Source of the DNA: Aristolochia californica
Lineage: Eukaryota > Streptophyta > Magnoliopsida > Piperales > Aristolochiaceae
Length of the DNA: 64,000 bases
NCBI GenBank assembly: GCA_029961685.1
Contig: JARWKL010000007.1
Location: forward strand, 7,150,708 to 7,214,707
Reading direction: 5' to 3'
A program made the translations under genes and the position numbers. Positions 33,579 through 44,158 of the stretch are shown here, piece by piece. Within the stretch, counting starts at the first letter, position 1. Each line of letters begins with the position of its first letter. Under the pieces are notes generated by a model. The model was given only the letters and a program-made list of their open reading frames with translations, had not been told where the DNA came from and made no database searches.

Positions 33579-34973
33579 ATGGCGTCCGTGAAAGTGGTGG
33601 AGCGGCTGCGAGTGTCTCCCCAGCCGGGGGTGGTTCCGACGACGGATCTCACTCTCACGTACTTCGACATCATCTGGCTACTGATCTCGCCTAACCAACG
33701 TCTGCTCTTCTACCGCTACAACGGCACCACGCAAGATTTCCGAAACTCCCACTTCTCCATGCTCCAGCGTTCCCTCTCCCTCACTCTCACCCTCTTCCAC
33801 CCCATCGCCGGCAAACTGGTTCCCTTGAAGGAGAACGATACCGATGATCTCGTCATCCGTTACTCAGATGGCGACTCCGTGCCCATCACCCTCGCCGAGT
33901 CCCATGCTGATTTCGATCATCTTGTCGGCAATCATCTAAAAGAGGTCGCAGATTTACACCCATTCGTTCCAGAATTGCTCCCCCTCTCGCCGGAAGACCC
34001 AGAGGCGAAGCGGCAAAGGCCTTTGTTAGCGATACAGGTGACAGTCTTTCCCTTCTCCGGTATATGCATCGGAATCACCCTAGATCACGTGGTGGCCGAC
34101 GGGAGCAGCGCCACCAATTTCTTGAGAACTTGGGCTTCAATCTGTAAGTCCGGCAGCGGCGACGTCTCCGTCGCAAAGAACCTCCCGTTGTACGACCATG
34201 CCCTCCTCGGAGACCTGGAAGAGCTGAAGCGGAAGTGGACAGACGACTTGAAGAAGTTTCAACTCGGTTCATACTCGGACCAGTGGATTCCGAAGGAGCA
34301 TCGACTCAACCGAGTCCTACTTGGAACCTTCTTGCTGACTCGGACCCACGTTGAGAAACTACGCAATCTTTTAACATCTAGCGGTTACGATGTGGGTCCC
34401 AGACCATCGACGTACACTATAACGACAGCTTACGTGTGGGTCTGTGCGACTAAAGCACAAGGGGTAAGGAAGGGTGAGTCTGTCCATTTCGGCTTCGCCG
34501 TCGATTGCCGGAGCCGGTTGAACCCGCCGGTTCCTGCTACGTATTTCGGGAACTGCATCGGAGCTTCCCTCGTGGAGGCGAGTGGGAACGAATTGACTGG
34601 GGAGAACGGGTTTCATGTAGCAGCGGAGGCGATTCACCGGACGATCCAAAGGATGGAGGAGGGAGGTGAATATTTGAAGGAGACGATATATTGGCTACCG
34701 AAAATTATCCGAATAGGGCCTGAACGGATTTTATCGGTTGCCAGTTCTCCGAGGTTCAAAGTGTACGAGGCGGACTTCGGGTGGGGCCGACCAGAGAAGG
34801 TGGATCTTGTCTCGATCGAGAAAACTGGGGCCATATCGTTGGCGGAGAGCAGAGATGAAGAGGGTGGGGTCCAGATTGGATTTGTGGGCCCAGACGTTGA
34901 AATGGAACGCTTTGCTTCCATTTTTGAGGAGGGTCTCAAAACCCTAAGCTCAGATAGTGTTTTACATGTTTAA
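33579..34973 (+). CDS. BAHD acyltransferase (malonyltransferase-like), intact copy 5
   Basis: The intronless gene encodes 464 residues. It shows RLRVSPQPGVVP and LTLTYFDIIWL at the N-terminus, the catalytic HVVAD (about 170-174) in LDHVVADGSSATNFLRTW, YFGNCIGASLVEAS, and DFGWG at about 399-403 followed by SLAESRDEEGGVQIG. All catalytic and structural BAHD motifs are present, and the length is normal for the anthocyanin/phenolic-glucoside malonyltransferase clade. It is almost co-linear with the pseudogene 2.4 kb upstream, so the two are recent tandem duplicates of which this one survived. The short 3' tail (KTLSSDSVLHV) is unique to it. Confidence 0.93.
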   Translation: MASVKVVERLRVSPQPGVVPTTDLTLTYFDIIWLLISPNQRLLFYRYNGTTQDFRNSHFSMLQRSLSLTLTLFHPIAGKLVPLKENDTDDLVIRYSDGDSVPITLAESHADFDHLVGNHLKEVADLHPFVPELLPLSPEDPEAKRQRPLLAIQVTVFPFSGICIGITLDHVVADGSSATNFLRTWASICKSGSGDVSVAKNLPLYDHALLGDLEELKRKWTDDLKKFQLGSYSDQWIPKEHRLNRVLLGTFLLTRTHVEKLRNLLTSSGYDVGPRPSTYTITTAYVWVCATKAQGVRKGESVHFGFAVDCRSRLNPPVPATYFGNCIGASLVEASGNELTGENGFHVAAEAIHRTIQRMEEGGEYLKETIYWLPKIIRIGPERILSVASSPRFKVYEADFGWGRPEKVDLVSIEKTGAISLAESRDEEGGVQIGFVGPDVEMERFASIFEEGLKTLSSDSVLHV

Positions 34974-35138
34974 CACCAAATGAGCCCTCATTGTCTATCG
35001 ATCTATCTATTTATCTAAATACCCATATTTTAACGAAAAATAGAAAACAGAATAACCGGAGATTTGTTCTGAAAAAATGGACGATCGTCAACCTCCGATT
35101 TGCGAATGATTCGGTTGAAAACAGGAAATAAAAAAACC

Positions 35139-35146
35139 TATATAAA
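35139..35146 (+). promoter_or_regulatory. TATA box of defensin-like gene 1
   Basis: TATATAAA lies 85 bases upstream of the ATG at 35231. The sequence that follows is AT-moderate with no upstream ATG in a good context. Confidence 0.55.
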
Positions 35147-35230
35147 CGAACCCATTTAAGTCTTCTTCCATCCGCGGGCGTCCTTCGGTTGAAGCAAAGC
35201 AGTATTTGGCATCGAGAGAAACGAGCAACG

Positions 35231-35576
35231 ATGAAGGCCTCTTCTGCCGTTCCTGTCTTCTTCCTTGTTGTCCTCCTCTTTTCCAACTATGGTATCGCGC
35301 TTTTCTTTCTTTCTCCTCCACCAGATACTCACTCTAATCCAGCCTACGATACATATGCTGTTTGAATTTAGTGGGACTTCGCTCTGATTTATTCCTTTCT
35401 TCCCCTCTGACCGAACAGGAGAAGCGGCGTTGACGGTGGTGAGCAGCAGCTGCAAGAGGCACGAACCGATGCCAAACTGCGAGGTGGAGGCATGCAGGAG
35501 CTTCTGCTCCGCCCGTCCGAAGGGGGCCGGCACCTGCTCCGACCCCAACACCTGTAGATGTGAATTCTCTTGTTAG
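35231..35576 (+). CDS. Defensin-like secreted cysteine-rich peptide 1
   Basis: Two coding exons, 35231-35291 and 35419-35576, are joined across a GT-AG intron in the standard plant defensin position (phase 1, just after the signal peptide core). The product has 72 residues. The signal peptide is MKASSAVPVFFLVVLLFSNY. The mature part has eight cysteines spaced C-x8-C-x4-C-x3-C-x9-C-x5-C-x-C-x3-C. The C-x3-C and C-x-C pairs are those of the cysteine-stabilised alpha-beta fold. Plant defensin-like peptides are secreted and act in defence or signalling; the role of this one is unknown. Its neighbour at 37176 is a clear paralogue sharing CKRHEPMPNC and GTCSDPNTCRCEF. Confidence 0.88.
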
Positions 35577-37175
35577 ATGAGAAGAAGCGTTTTCGTTGTG
35601 ACGGAATAAAGAGTGTTTCAGTGTGTGAACATGGTGGAAATTCTTCTGTTAGTCGCGGTGTTGCACCGTTCAAAAGAACAGTTTCAGTATTGAATGGCAT
35701 GGTCATGTTTACCTGATAATTTCATTTTGGAGTGGTTTCTGTTGAATGCTGCATGTGGCAAGGCTAATTGAACAAAAAAAAAAAAAAAAAAAATCTTTCG
35801 AAAAAATTAAAACAAATGGATATTTACCAAAATCTCGGTCAATTTACCACGTCACCGAAACCTGTCCACCTGGCGCCTTATGAGCATATTACTTAAAACC
35901 GTAAACTTCATTCTTGCCCCTTATGAGAAAAGTGGGGAGGAGCTCTGGTCGCCGGTAGCGGGGATGGGCAGGAAGAGGAAAGAGCAAGACAAAGGGGAAA
36001 AGAGGAGCCGGTAATGTGAGGCGGAATTTCAACTGGAGGCGATGCTTTAACGGCAGCACGCTTCGCGCGTTCACTTCCATGTCGAAAAAGAGCTGTCGAT
36101 TCTTCCGCTAGTCTGAACATCGGGAGCGAACTTCTCGCGGAGTAATCACCGTTCTGTGCGTGGAAAACTCCATTTTCCGTGGGCGTTTCACCGTCAGTAT
36201 CGTGATCTCTGTCAAAAGGTTTAACTTTCCTCCCGAAAACCGAAGGCGGTTTTCTTTAATCGAGAAATCCCCCATCTAGGGCTTCAAGTGGAGAAAGAAA
36301 TTGGGATTCCAGTGAGCGAGGAGGCTAAACTCGGTGCTTATAGTCGTCAATGCCGAAATTGTGGAACCCAATGATCCGATTCCGTTCTTCACGATGAGGT
36401 TGAAAGGCCTATGGCCTCTCTCCGAACGAGGTCGTGACCTAACATGTTTTTTAATTTCTGAGGTCGCTCTGCCATGAAGAGACCTCGAGCGATAGGTTCA
36501 GAGCATTAACTTCGGCGAGCGACCAACGACGTGAGCTCGGCTCGAATCCAATTCAATCAATCAGTTCGCTTCTCTAATAGTGAGCTACTATTTACAATAT
36601 TACCACCGATTTTAGTTTATTTATATTAATATCATTAGTTTAGCTTATTTATAATAATGCTATTTTATCAACGTTACCATTAAAAATATATATAAAAAAA
36701 AAGAAAATTTAGACCAACAACAACTAATTTATTTTAAGCATTTAAATTTCAATTTTATTAATGAAATTAAAATTGGCTGTACTTAACTTCTTTGAATTTA
36801 AGTGCATGCATATTCTTTATTTCTTCATTTTTTAAATTATTTGTAATTTCTAAATTATTTTAAATTATTAGAGTGTAGGGATGAACTATAAATAATAAAA
36901 ATATTACAAATTATTAAATAAATATAAATAATAAATTTGTCTTGGAGTCAAACGACAAGGAGAAAAACCCGTATATAAAGCCTGAAGCATCGGTCTCATT
37001 GTCTGTAACTAAATCTGTAAACCACAACGACAAGCAGGCAGGATCACCATTTGCCGACCCAACCTCTCTTGGCGGACAATCCTGCTCAAATTAGGAAATC
37101 AGAAACTTATATAATTCGACCCATTTCGATCTCCTCTTGTATCAGATTTGACGATCACAAAAACCTCGAGCAAAT
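35577..37175. other. Spacer between the two defensin-like genes
   Basis: A poly-A run of about 20 bases lies near 35775. The block 35870-36560 is much less AT-rich than its surroundings and contains several short open frames on both strands, none recognised. It may be relic gene or promoter DNA. From 36580 to 36930 the sequence is A/T-rich. The right end contains the promoter and leader of the second defensin-like gene. Confidence 0.45.
36972..36979 (+). promoter_or_regulatory. TATA box of defensin-like gene 2
   Basis: TATATAAA at 36972 lies about 200 bases before the ATG at 37176, giving a longer leader than in the paralogue at 35231. No splice signals that would shorten it were obvious. 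Confidence 0.5.
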
Positions 37176-37516
37176 ATGAAGGCCTCCATTGCAGTTCCCG
37201 TCTTCTTCGTCCTTCTCCTTCTCTTCTCCGGCTCCGGTATGTGCCCTCTTCCTCTCGTATCCTCCCTCGTTTTTTCAAACGCATTTGCTTAACACGTCTT
37301 CTGCATCGATCCTGAATTGGTGAAAGGTTTTTTGATCCTCACTTATTTGGTTTTTTTCTTCTCTGATCAACAGGCGAAGTGGCGGCGACCTGCAAAAGGC
37401 ATGAACCGATGCCGAACTGCGAAGAGAAGGCGTGCGAGAACTTCTGCGGTGCCCGTCCGCAGGGATTAGGCACCTGCTCCGACCCCAATACCTGTAGATG
37501 CGAATTCTTATGTTAG
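37176..37516 (+). CDS. Defensin-like secreted cysteine-rich peptide 2
   Basis: Exons 37176-37236 and 37374-37516 encode 67 residues. Exon 1 is exactly 61 bases, as in the paralogue, with a GT donor after TCCG and a CAG acceptor before GCGAAG. The signal peptide is MKASIAVPVFFVLLLLFSGS. The mature part keeps the same eight cysteines and spacing (C-x8-C-x4-C-x3-C-x9-C-x5-C-x-C-x3-C). Differences from copy 1 lie in the loop residues (EEKACENFC against EVEACRSFC) and in the absence of five residues before the first cysteine. Both are intact, so they are a retained tandem pair 1.9 kb apart on the same strand. Confidence 0.9.
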
Positions 37517-38339
37517 AGCAAAAGATCTGTTGAAGAAAGATAATGCCCATCATGTATCACCCTTCTATTTGTTTTAGCTGAATAAGGAGTGCTGCTCAGT
37601 CCTCCATGACCGCGTGGTGAGATTCCACAGAAGATTTTGTTCCATCCATTATTGATTCATCAGAAGAAAACTTCGACTGCTTAAAATTTCTAATATGTGA
37701 TAGAACAGAGACGAATTGATAATAAAGAGGTTTCGATGAATTAAGGTTTGTGATCTTCGTATAATATTGCAGTAAATTTGATCACTTACAGGCTTATTTT
37801 CTAAGTTCATATCATAAACATTTATTAACAGAAGAAGAGTCTTTCCAGCTTCTTCAAGAAATCCGGTTCTTTCTGTTTCTCTACCAGAAACTGCTACCTG
37901 AAGGAACTAATTTTTGAAAGGAATAAGCAAAGGTAGCTATATAATGTGGGAATTTTTTATGCTTCAATAAGTCTGATAAATGAGCCAATTCCAAAACACC
38001 GAGCCCTGCAACTGCAAGGAAGAGAGCTGAGAATTTTGTTAGGACCTCTGCAAGGGTTCATGAGCAGATGAGAGGAAGAGATAAAGACCCAAAACCATGT
38101 TTTGAAGACAAATGACCAGTAGGAACCCCAATTGAAGAACGCAACTTCTCGTTTGCGCATTTAATCAAACAGTTGCAATGCCATTCCTAGCAGCTCAATG
38201 AAAGATTTAACATCCCGGGGAAAGATTTGGAGTTTCAAGAAGTTCTGCAAGTTGGTCACCATCAAAGGAAGATGGAAATGAATAATCGCAAAGAAAGATA
38301 AGCATATGAAGCAGTGACTGTTTTATAAGAGAAACAACT
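37517..38339. other. 3' flanks of defensin-like gene 2 and mTERF; no gene seen
   Basis: The 0.8-kb space between two convergent genes (plus-strand defensin-like, minus-strand mTERF) probably holds their 3' untranslated regions. A TTGATAATAAAG poly-A-like signal lies near 37715. No other coding frame is convincing. Confidence 0.5.
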
Positions 38340-39476
38340 TCATCTTGAGGTCTGAGCGCACTGTAATTGAGAGGTATACTTCTGCAATTCAGGAATTTTA
38401 TCGACGTAGGGAGCAACATAACGTTCAAAGAAGTCCCTTTCCGGCATGGATGCGATCTGATGGAGACTCACTTTCCTCTGCTGCCCACTCCACTTTCGTA
38501 AAATCTTTAAGACCTCATACCGAGGTCGTATTCTCTTGTCCAAGCTCCGGCCGAAGGTCCTTGCTGGTATCTCTTTAGGTTTGAAACCAAGCTCATTCAC
38601 AAAGAAATCCATTAAAGCTCGAATCTTCTCTTTCGAGACTGTCAGAAGACTCGGAAATTTCTCAAAAGCACAAACTATATCTTCATCTGACCAACCAAGG
38701 CTATTCCAAACCTTACATTTGGCTTCAAACGTTGCCACACTAACTCCACGAACGGCAAAAACTGCGTATATAAGCATTCCAGGCCGGAATTTAGCATTGA
38801 GCTTCTCGATTCTGGAGATTATATTCTCAAGCAGTTGCACTTTGCAAGTGAACAAGCCCGGGCAAGTGATGAACAGTGTTTGGATTTGCTTATCGGAAAC
38901 GCCGTGACTGCGCAGAAGTTCAATTTGTGGTAGAACGGTCTTGCGGAGATTGATCGAGAGGAGCTTCAAAGCTCTCTTGAGAACCTTTGGTAAATCAAAA
39001 TCACTGCCGAATTGGGCTCTGAGGAAAAGTACAGAGGGCTTGAGATGACCATCAAGTGAGCGCCAAAGAATATCATGATCTTTGAGGACTAAACCAACAG
39101 TATCGGTGCGAGAGACACCCAATTCTTCCAAAAAATCGAACTTGGGTTTAAACGTAGAATTGATTTTGGAAAGGAGCAATCTGGGTCGCTTGGACAAGAG
39201 TTTCCTGGTCTGGGTATCACCGAAACCGCGCTCTTTCAAGAATTTAAGAACCGATTCGGCCTTTTCCAAGGAGTTTTCGGTAGAGAAGTAAGATGAGGCA
39301 TTTATCGCCCTTTCTCTAGAAATCCCAATTTTTTCCATGAGGTAATCGATGAAGAAAGTGTTTTGCAACCGTTTATCCTCTGTTGTAATTGTAGAAAACG
39401 GAAGGAACAACCTGAAACAGACGACATCTCTGTTCCAGTTTCTGACAAAAAGGCCGTAATGAGGAAGACGAAACAT
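38340..39476 (-). CDS. mTERF-domain protein (organelle)
   Basis: The intronless gene encodes 378 residues. The N-terminus (MFRLPHYGLFVRNWNRDVVC) is rich in basic, hydrophobic and aromatic residues and lacks acidic ones early, which is consistent with a mitochondrial or plastid presequence. The body is a series of leucine-rich mTERF repeats of about 30-35 residues (for example KFLKERGFGDTQTRKLLSKR, LRSHGVSDKQIQTLFITCPG, VWNSLGWSDEDIVCAFEKFP), each with the proline after a helical pair. mTERF proteins bind organelle nucleic acids and affect transcription or splicing. The size fits the large tandem plant mTERF group often annotated as 'transcription termination factor MTERF'. Its target is unknown. 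Its start is divergent from the IST1 gene, 0.8 kb apart. Confidence 0.92.
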   Translation of the reverse strand: MFRLPHYGLFVRNWNRDVVCFRLFLPFSTITTEDKRLQNTFFIDYLMEKIGISRERAINASSYFSTENSLEKAESVLKFLKERGFGDTQTRKLLSKRPRLLLSKINSTFKPKFDFLEELGVSRTDTVGLVLKDHDILWRSLDGHLKPSVLFLRAQFGSDFDLPKVLKRALKLLSINLRKTVLPQIELLRSHGVSDKQIQTLFITCPGLFTCKVQLLENIISRIEKLNAKFRPGMLIYAVFAVRGVSVATFEAKCKVWNSLGWSDEDIVCAFEKFPSLLTVSKEKIRALMDFFVNELGFKPKEIPARTFGRSLDKRIRPRYEVLKILRKWSGQQRKVSLHQIASMPERDFFERYVAPYVDKIPELQKYTSQLQCAQTSR

Positions 39477-40290
39477 TATACTCAGGAAGGAGAAACAGAA
39501 ATTCTCTATGGAGTGGGGAGAAAAAGTTCAGAACAAGGAAGAACTCACCTAAAAACGAGAAGAAAGAAGAATGATCAGTCCAACGACAAGAAGCCAACAG
39601 AAGAGAGTCGATTCAATGTCTGAGGTCTCAACGCACTCTCCGCAGCGATCCTGTGTATCCTCTCTCCGTTTCTTTTATATAACAAGAAAATATATTTATT
39701 GCCAAACATGACGATATCTCAGCCGTCCAATGATGATCAATGATTATCTCATATTTAATTTTATTAAAGTATTTTCTCTTGTATTTTATTCTCCTTCTTT
39801 AAAGTAATTCTTATTATTTTAAATTTTATTAAAAATAATTATTTAATATATATAATTTTAAAAGATTAAAAAAATATATAATATAATATTTGGCTAAAGT
39901 AAAAAAGCCTATATGACCATGAACACGGTGCAATACGCACACCACCATAAAAAATCCCGGGCAGCAGCGCATGCTATGGTAGACTCGCGATACCTGAACA
40001 GGGAGAAGAAGACAGCTGAAACTTTGTCACGAAGGAAACTTCGTCTCCGCCGCATCTAGAACCGGGGAGCAGGTAGATAGGATCGTCGTCATCCTCTTCG
40101 TTCGTTTTCCATAAGTTCTTCTTACATTCTGTGTCCTCTCTCTTGATTATGAATATACACAATTGAGCTTTGATCTAATCTCGTTTTATAGCCCTTCCGA
40201 TTCCCTATTGAGAGATCTCAGTGTTTCGCTGTTGAAGGTCAAGTTGCGGAGGAAATATTGAACTGGGATTTCTTTTCGGGGAAGTCCTCC
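39477..40290. promoter_or_regulatory. Divergent promoter region between mTERF and IST1 genes
   Basis: Both flanking genes start outward from this 0.8-kb stretch, so it must carry both promoters and leaders. An A/T-rich core lies at about 39740-39900. The IST1 leader probably includes 40170-40290, because that segment is duplicated at 44034-44158 together with IST1 exon 1. No discrete promoter motif is claimed. Confidence 0.45.
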
Positions 40291-43200
40291 ATGTCGATGT
40301 TTGATGGGTTGCTGAAGAAGGGCTTCAGGGGAGCCAACTGGTAATTGGCAGTGATTTCGGTTGAATTTCCTGTTTTGATCTAGTTTTATCGTCTTAGATT
40401 GTGTAAGTTTTGCCGTTCGTTGTTGATTCTGTCATTGCCTGTCGACTGTAATTAGATTGTGATTTTTTTACAAAAACCACTGAAAGAGAACTAGAGAATG
40501 TGGGATTGAGCTTATTGCGATGTCCTGTAAAGATGGTAGCTGCTCAAGGTTTATTAAGTTTAGCATGCACTAGATGTTTTCTGTGAATGAAATTAGTGTT
40601 TTTAGTGCTAACATCTTTAACTTGTTCTTTGTACAATTCTCTCAGTAAGACCCTATTGAAGTTGGTAATCCCAAGGATAAAGATAATGCGAAACAAGAGA
40701 GAGGCCCAGCTAAAACAGATGCGCAGGGACATAGCGAAGCTCCTGGAGAATGGTGAAGAAGCAACTGCTCGAATTCGGGTAAGCAGAGCTTCTTACAGCA
40801 GTTAATCATGCTATCAACTTTTTATAACTATTTCTCTAAGAAACTTTAGTTACAGTCTATTGCCACAACGTTGGTGCTTAGTTGTGCTCTTTGACATATC
40901 TTTTAGGTGGAACACATAATCCGCGAAGAGAATATGATGGCAGCACAGGAAATAATTGAGCTGTTTTGTGAACTTATTTCTGCTCGTCTTCCAATAATTG
41001 AAATGCAAAGGTATGTTTCCCAACCTGAGATTTGGTCTTTGTTTTCTACCCACCTTGAAATTAGGTGTTAATGTCATCTGGTGACAAATCTCTTTTTCTC
41101 TTGTAACAGTTGTTCTGACTGTTGAAATTCTGAATAAATTTTAGATTCCTAAGGTTCTTCAAAATCCTTTTTTTTTTCTTTTCTTTTAAGGAAGACTATT
41201 GTGAACATTGACCAAAATTTTAAAAAAAATAATTGTGATGGTTATATTGAGGAAAAGGGGGAGGTGATGAAACGAAGTGGATGTTCATCTTATTTGAGTG
41301 TGAACCATACATGACTGCAAGAGAATGAAGATGAGGGAGAAGTATCGTTGAACTGGCCAAGCACCTTTCAAAAGGCTTTACCTTGAAATTAAAAATAAGA
41401 TGCTAAAATATGATAGATTATTGTTAATAGCATAATAGAAATATACGAAGGTGGTGCCCTCCAAATGGTCCAAATTTTATAAAGAGGGGAAGAATTACTT
41501 GTGGATTAGCAAAATATATGTTGCACTCCATCTCTTAGAAATAGCATCCTCAAAGATATTATTAGATTTTCACCCTTTCAAAAAGAAAAAAATGATATGT
41601 TATTATTGTGGGAAGTTATTATTTCGAAAAAATAGAGAAATGAAATGATTGCAGCTTCTTTTTCTCCCATTATTTAGGGGTAAGGGTCTTTCTCCCGCCC
41701 TCTTGTTCTGTTCCTCTTGATTAATAAGAATTGCCTTCATTCAGAAAAAGACATAGAAATGTGTTAGTTACATAAAGTGATATTAGCATTATTTGAGTTC
41801 TTTTTCATATATGAGGTTGTGTAAAAGTGAATGGCAACATCTTGGTTCATTTAGTCCCATTTTCATAGGTATGACACTCCCATATAAACACGTGATCTGG
41901 GAAGAAGATCTGATTTCCTAATCTATGCATTGTTCTGAAGCTGTTAAATAAACTGTCGAGTATAAAGTAGAAATCCAAACTGTGGTATGCTAAACTTAAA
42001 GGTCCTGGTTGAAAACTGTACAAGTTGAACTCACACATCTTTCTTTCACCTTTTAGCAACTTAGCCACAAAAATTAAAGTATTTACAATTTGGGATTGCA
42101 TAATTTACACAAACAAAAGCAATTCTGTTTACTTGAGGCACAATGTGTTTATATATATATATATATATATATTCTGGTTTACTGCTCAAAATGTGTAGGG
42201 AGTGTCCTTTAGACTTGAAGGAAGCCATTGCAAGCGTTTGTTTTGCTGCACCGAGATGCCCAGATTTGGTTGAACTACCGCAGATTCAAATGCAGTTTGT
42301 TATGAAGTATGGAAAGGAGTTTGTTGCTGCTGCTACGGAGCTCATGCCCGATTGTGGCGTTAATCGGCAGGTCATATCAACTGTTTGTTACTGTATCTAG
42401 GTCACCACTTGATATTTTACCTTATTTTCTACCTTAATGCTTCTAACATGTTTACTGTTTTTACTCTTTCAGGTAATTGAACTTCTTTCAGTTCGTGCCC
42501 CATCTCCTGAAATAAAACTAAAGTTACTGAAGGACATTGCTGAAGAGCATGAGTTAGACTGGGACCCAACTGCCACAGAAGTTGAGTTTTTTAAACTGCA
42601 TGAAGATCTACTGGTAAAGAAGAATAAATTTGCTGCTTACTGGCATCATGATAAGCCTCTTGGGTAGTTTCTAATTTTTTTTTTTTCTATTCTTATTTTG
42701 GTAGAATGGCCCTACCCAATTCATCAGTGGGTCTAAACTGCCTCTCCCCGTAGAGAAACACAATGAATCATCCCTCTCTGCTCCTGTTCTAGCTCCCCAT
42801 GAACAGCTTGATTCCGTATCCAGCTTTGAGGATTTAGATCTTCCAGAAGTTCCAAATACTGCACCTAGATCAAGGCTAAGTTCTGAGCCCAGTGAAATTA
42901 GCCCATCACTTCGGTCTTCTCCAGCTTTGGATTCTCAGGAAGAATTCACAAATACTTCAGGAGTTAATGAAAATGTCCAACATGAATATCATTTGGGACA
43001 GGATGCAGTGCAGCCAAAGGAGTCGCATACGCACCCACAGGCGTCATCCAACATTGCAGTAGGTACAAAAGATGAAAAGCAGTTCCTCCCATTCATTGCT
43101 CCTCCGCTGTTTTTTTCATCAAGTGTGGACAAGGAACAAGAATCACCCCTGCAAGTTCCCACTCTTTCAAGGACCAAAACACAGAGCGGGGACTCCCAGG

Positions 43201-43724
43201 AACAATCCCATCACCCAGCTCAGATTCTGTCCAGCACCAAAAGTGATGTCCATGTAGATCTGCAAGATGTCTTGGCAGCTGCCCAAGCTGCTGCAGAAAC
43301 AGCTGAGATGGCTGCAGCAGCAGCTCGTTCAGCTGCAAGCCTTATGCAGCTCAGAATCTCTGAACTGAACCAGAGAAAAGAAGATCACCAGGTCCAAGAG
43401 AAGGGTGAAAAGGAATTCCAGATGGACGGCTTAAAACACCCAGCTGTTTCAGCTGAGCCCACATTCCAGAATGAAAATAATGTTTCTCCAGATGTCTATC
43501 GTGACAGTTCTAATCAAGGACTGCTGAGTCCAAAATCCCCATCTGAACCTGAGGTTGGTCCGAGTTCTGGGGAACAGAGTGCCAGGCATCAGCCTTCCCA
43601 CCAAACTCAAAGATTGTCTTCCCTGGAGGATGACCCATATTTCTCCTACCCCAACTTATTTACAAGCCCTGAGGCTGGTTATTCTTCAGAGAACAGTTCG
43701 CTGCATCCTCATAAACCAGAGTAG
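40291..43724 (+). CDS. IST1-like ESCRT-III regulator
   Basis: Six coding exons (40291-40340, 40646-40778, 40907-41010, 42199-42370, 42473-42613, 42705-43724) give 539 residues with all phases consistent and GT-AG introns. Residues 1-200 form the IST1 helical domain (LLKKGFRGANCKTLLKLVIP, RNKREAQLKQMRRDIAKLLE, EDLKEA-type CPLDLKEAIASVCFAAPRCP and LDWDPTATEVEFFKLHEDLL). IST1 proteins bind ESCRT-III and VPS4/LIP5 at endosomes and regulate multivesicular-body sorting. The long last exon encodes a low-complexity tail with an alanine-rich helix (DVLAAAQAAAETAEMAAAAA) and many Ser/Pro, typical of plant IST1-like proteins. Reading through the exon 5 donor would give an early stop at 42665-42667. A broken partial copy of this gene lies just downstream. 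Confidence 0.93.
42149..42172 (+). repeat. (TA)n microsatellite in IST1 intron 3
   Basis: About eleven TA units end 27 bases before exon 4 of the IST1 gene, close enough to overlap the usual branch-point and polypyrimidine zone. Confidence 0.85.
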
Positions 43725-44033
43725 GATTTTCAGTAAGCTGCAGATCATCAAATCTTTTTGTCAGCTGTTATATATAAATTGGATTTATATATGTATTCAG
43801 TATTGCAGTTTGAAAGAATGAAAGTTCATATTTTTTCATTTCCTTTCGTTGGGCAATGTTATTGTGGGATTGTATTTGTTTGTTTTCTTGTCTCATACTG
43901 CTGTTAATGTCATTATGATAATCTGATTCTCATGATATTATTTTTACCGAAAGGCAAACAATGTGAGATATCATATAATTTGAGGACCTTGCTTGGTTTA
44001 AAATATCAATGGGGAAATGATCTACCTCTTCGT

Positions 44034-44158
44034 GATCCAATCTCGTTCTATAGCCCAGTCGTTTCCCTATTGAGAGGTCTCAGTGTTTCGCAGTCTGAGA
44101 TGAAGTTGGGAATAAGGGCTTCGCAGGAGCTTACTGGTAAATGGCTGTATTTTCGGAA
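44034..44158 (+). pseudogene. Duplicated 5' end of the IST1 gene
   Basis: This segment repeats the IST1 leader and exon 1 region (about 40175-40365). Shared words include AATCTCGTT.TATAGCCC, TCCCTATTGAGAG.TCTCAG, AAGGGCTTC, ACTGGTAA and TGTATTTTCGG-like sequence. About 60 bases around the authentic ATG are missing and substitutions are frequent. It includes the start of intron 1, so it came from DNA, not from a spliced RNA. It stops where the LINE-like fragment begins. Confidence 0.8.

Noticed and set aside
42614..42667. IST1 ending at the TAG at 42665-42667 instead of splicing
   Set aside because: This stop comes from reading through the donor CTG|GTAAAG. Splicing to 42705 gives NGPTQFISGSKLPLPVEK, which is the conserved IST1 continuation.
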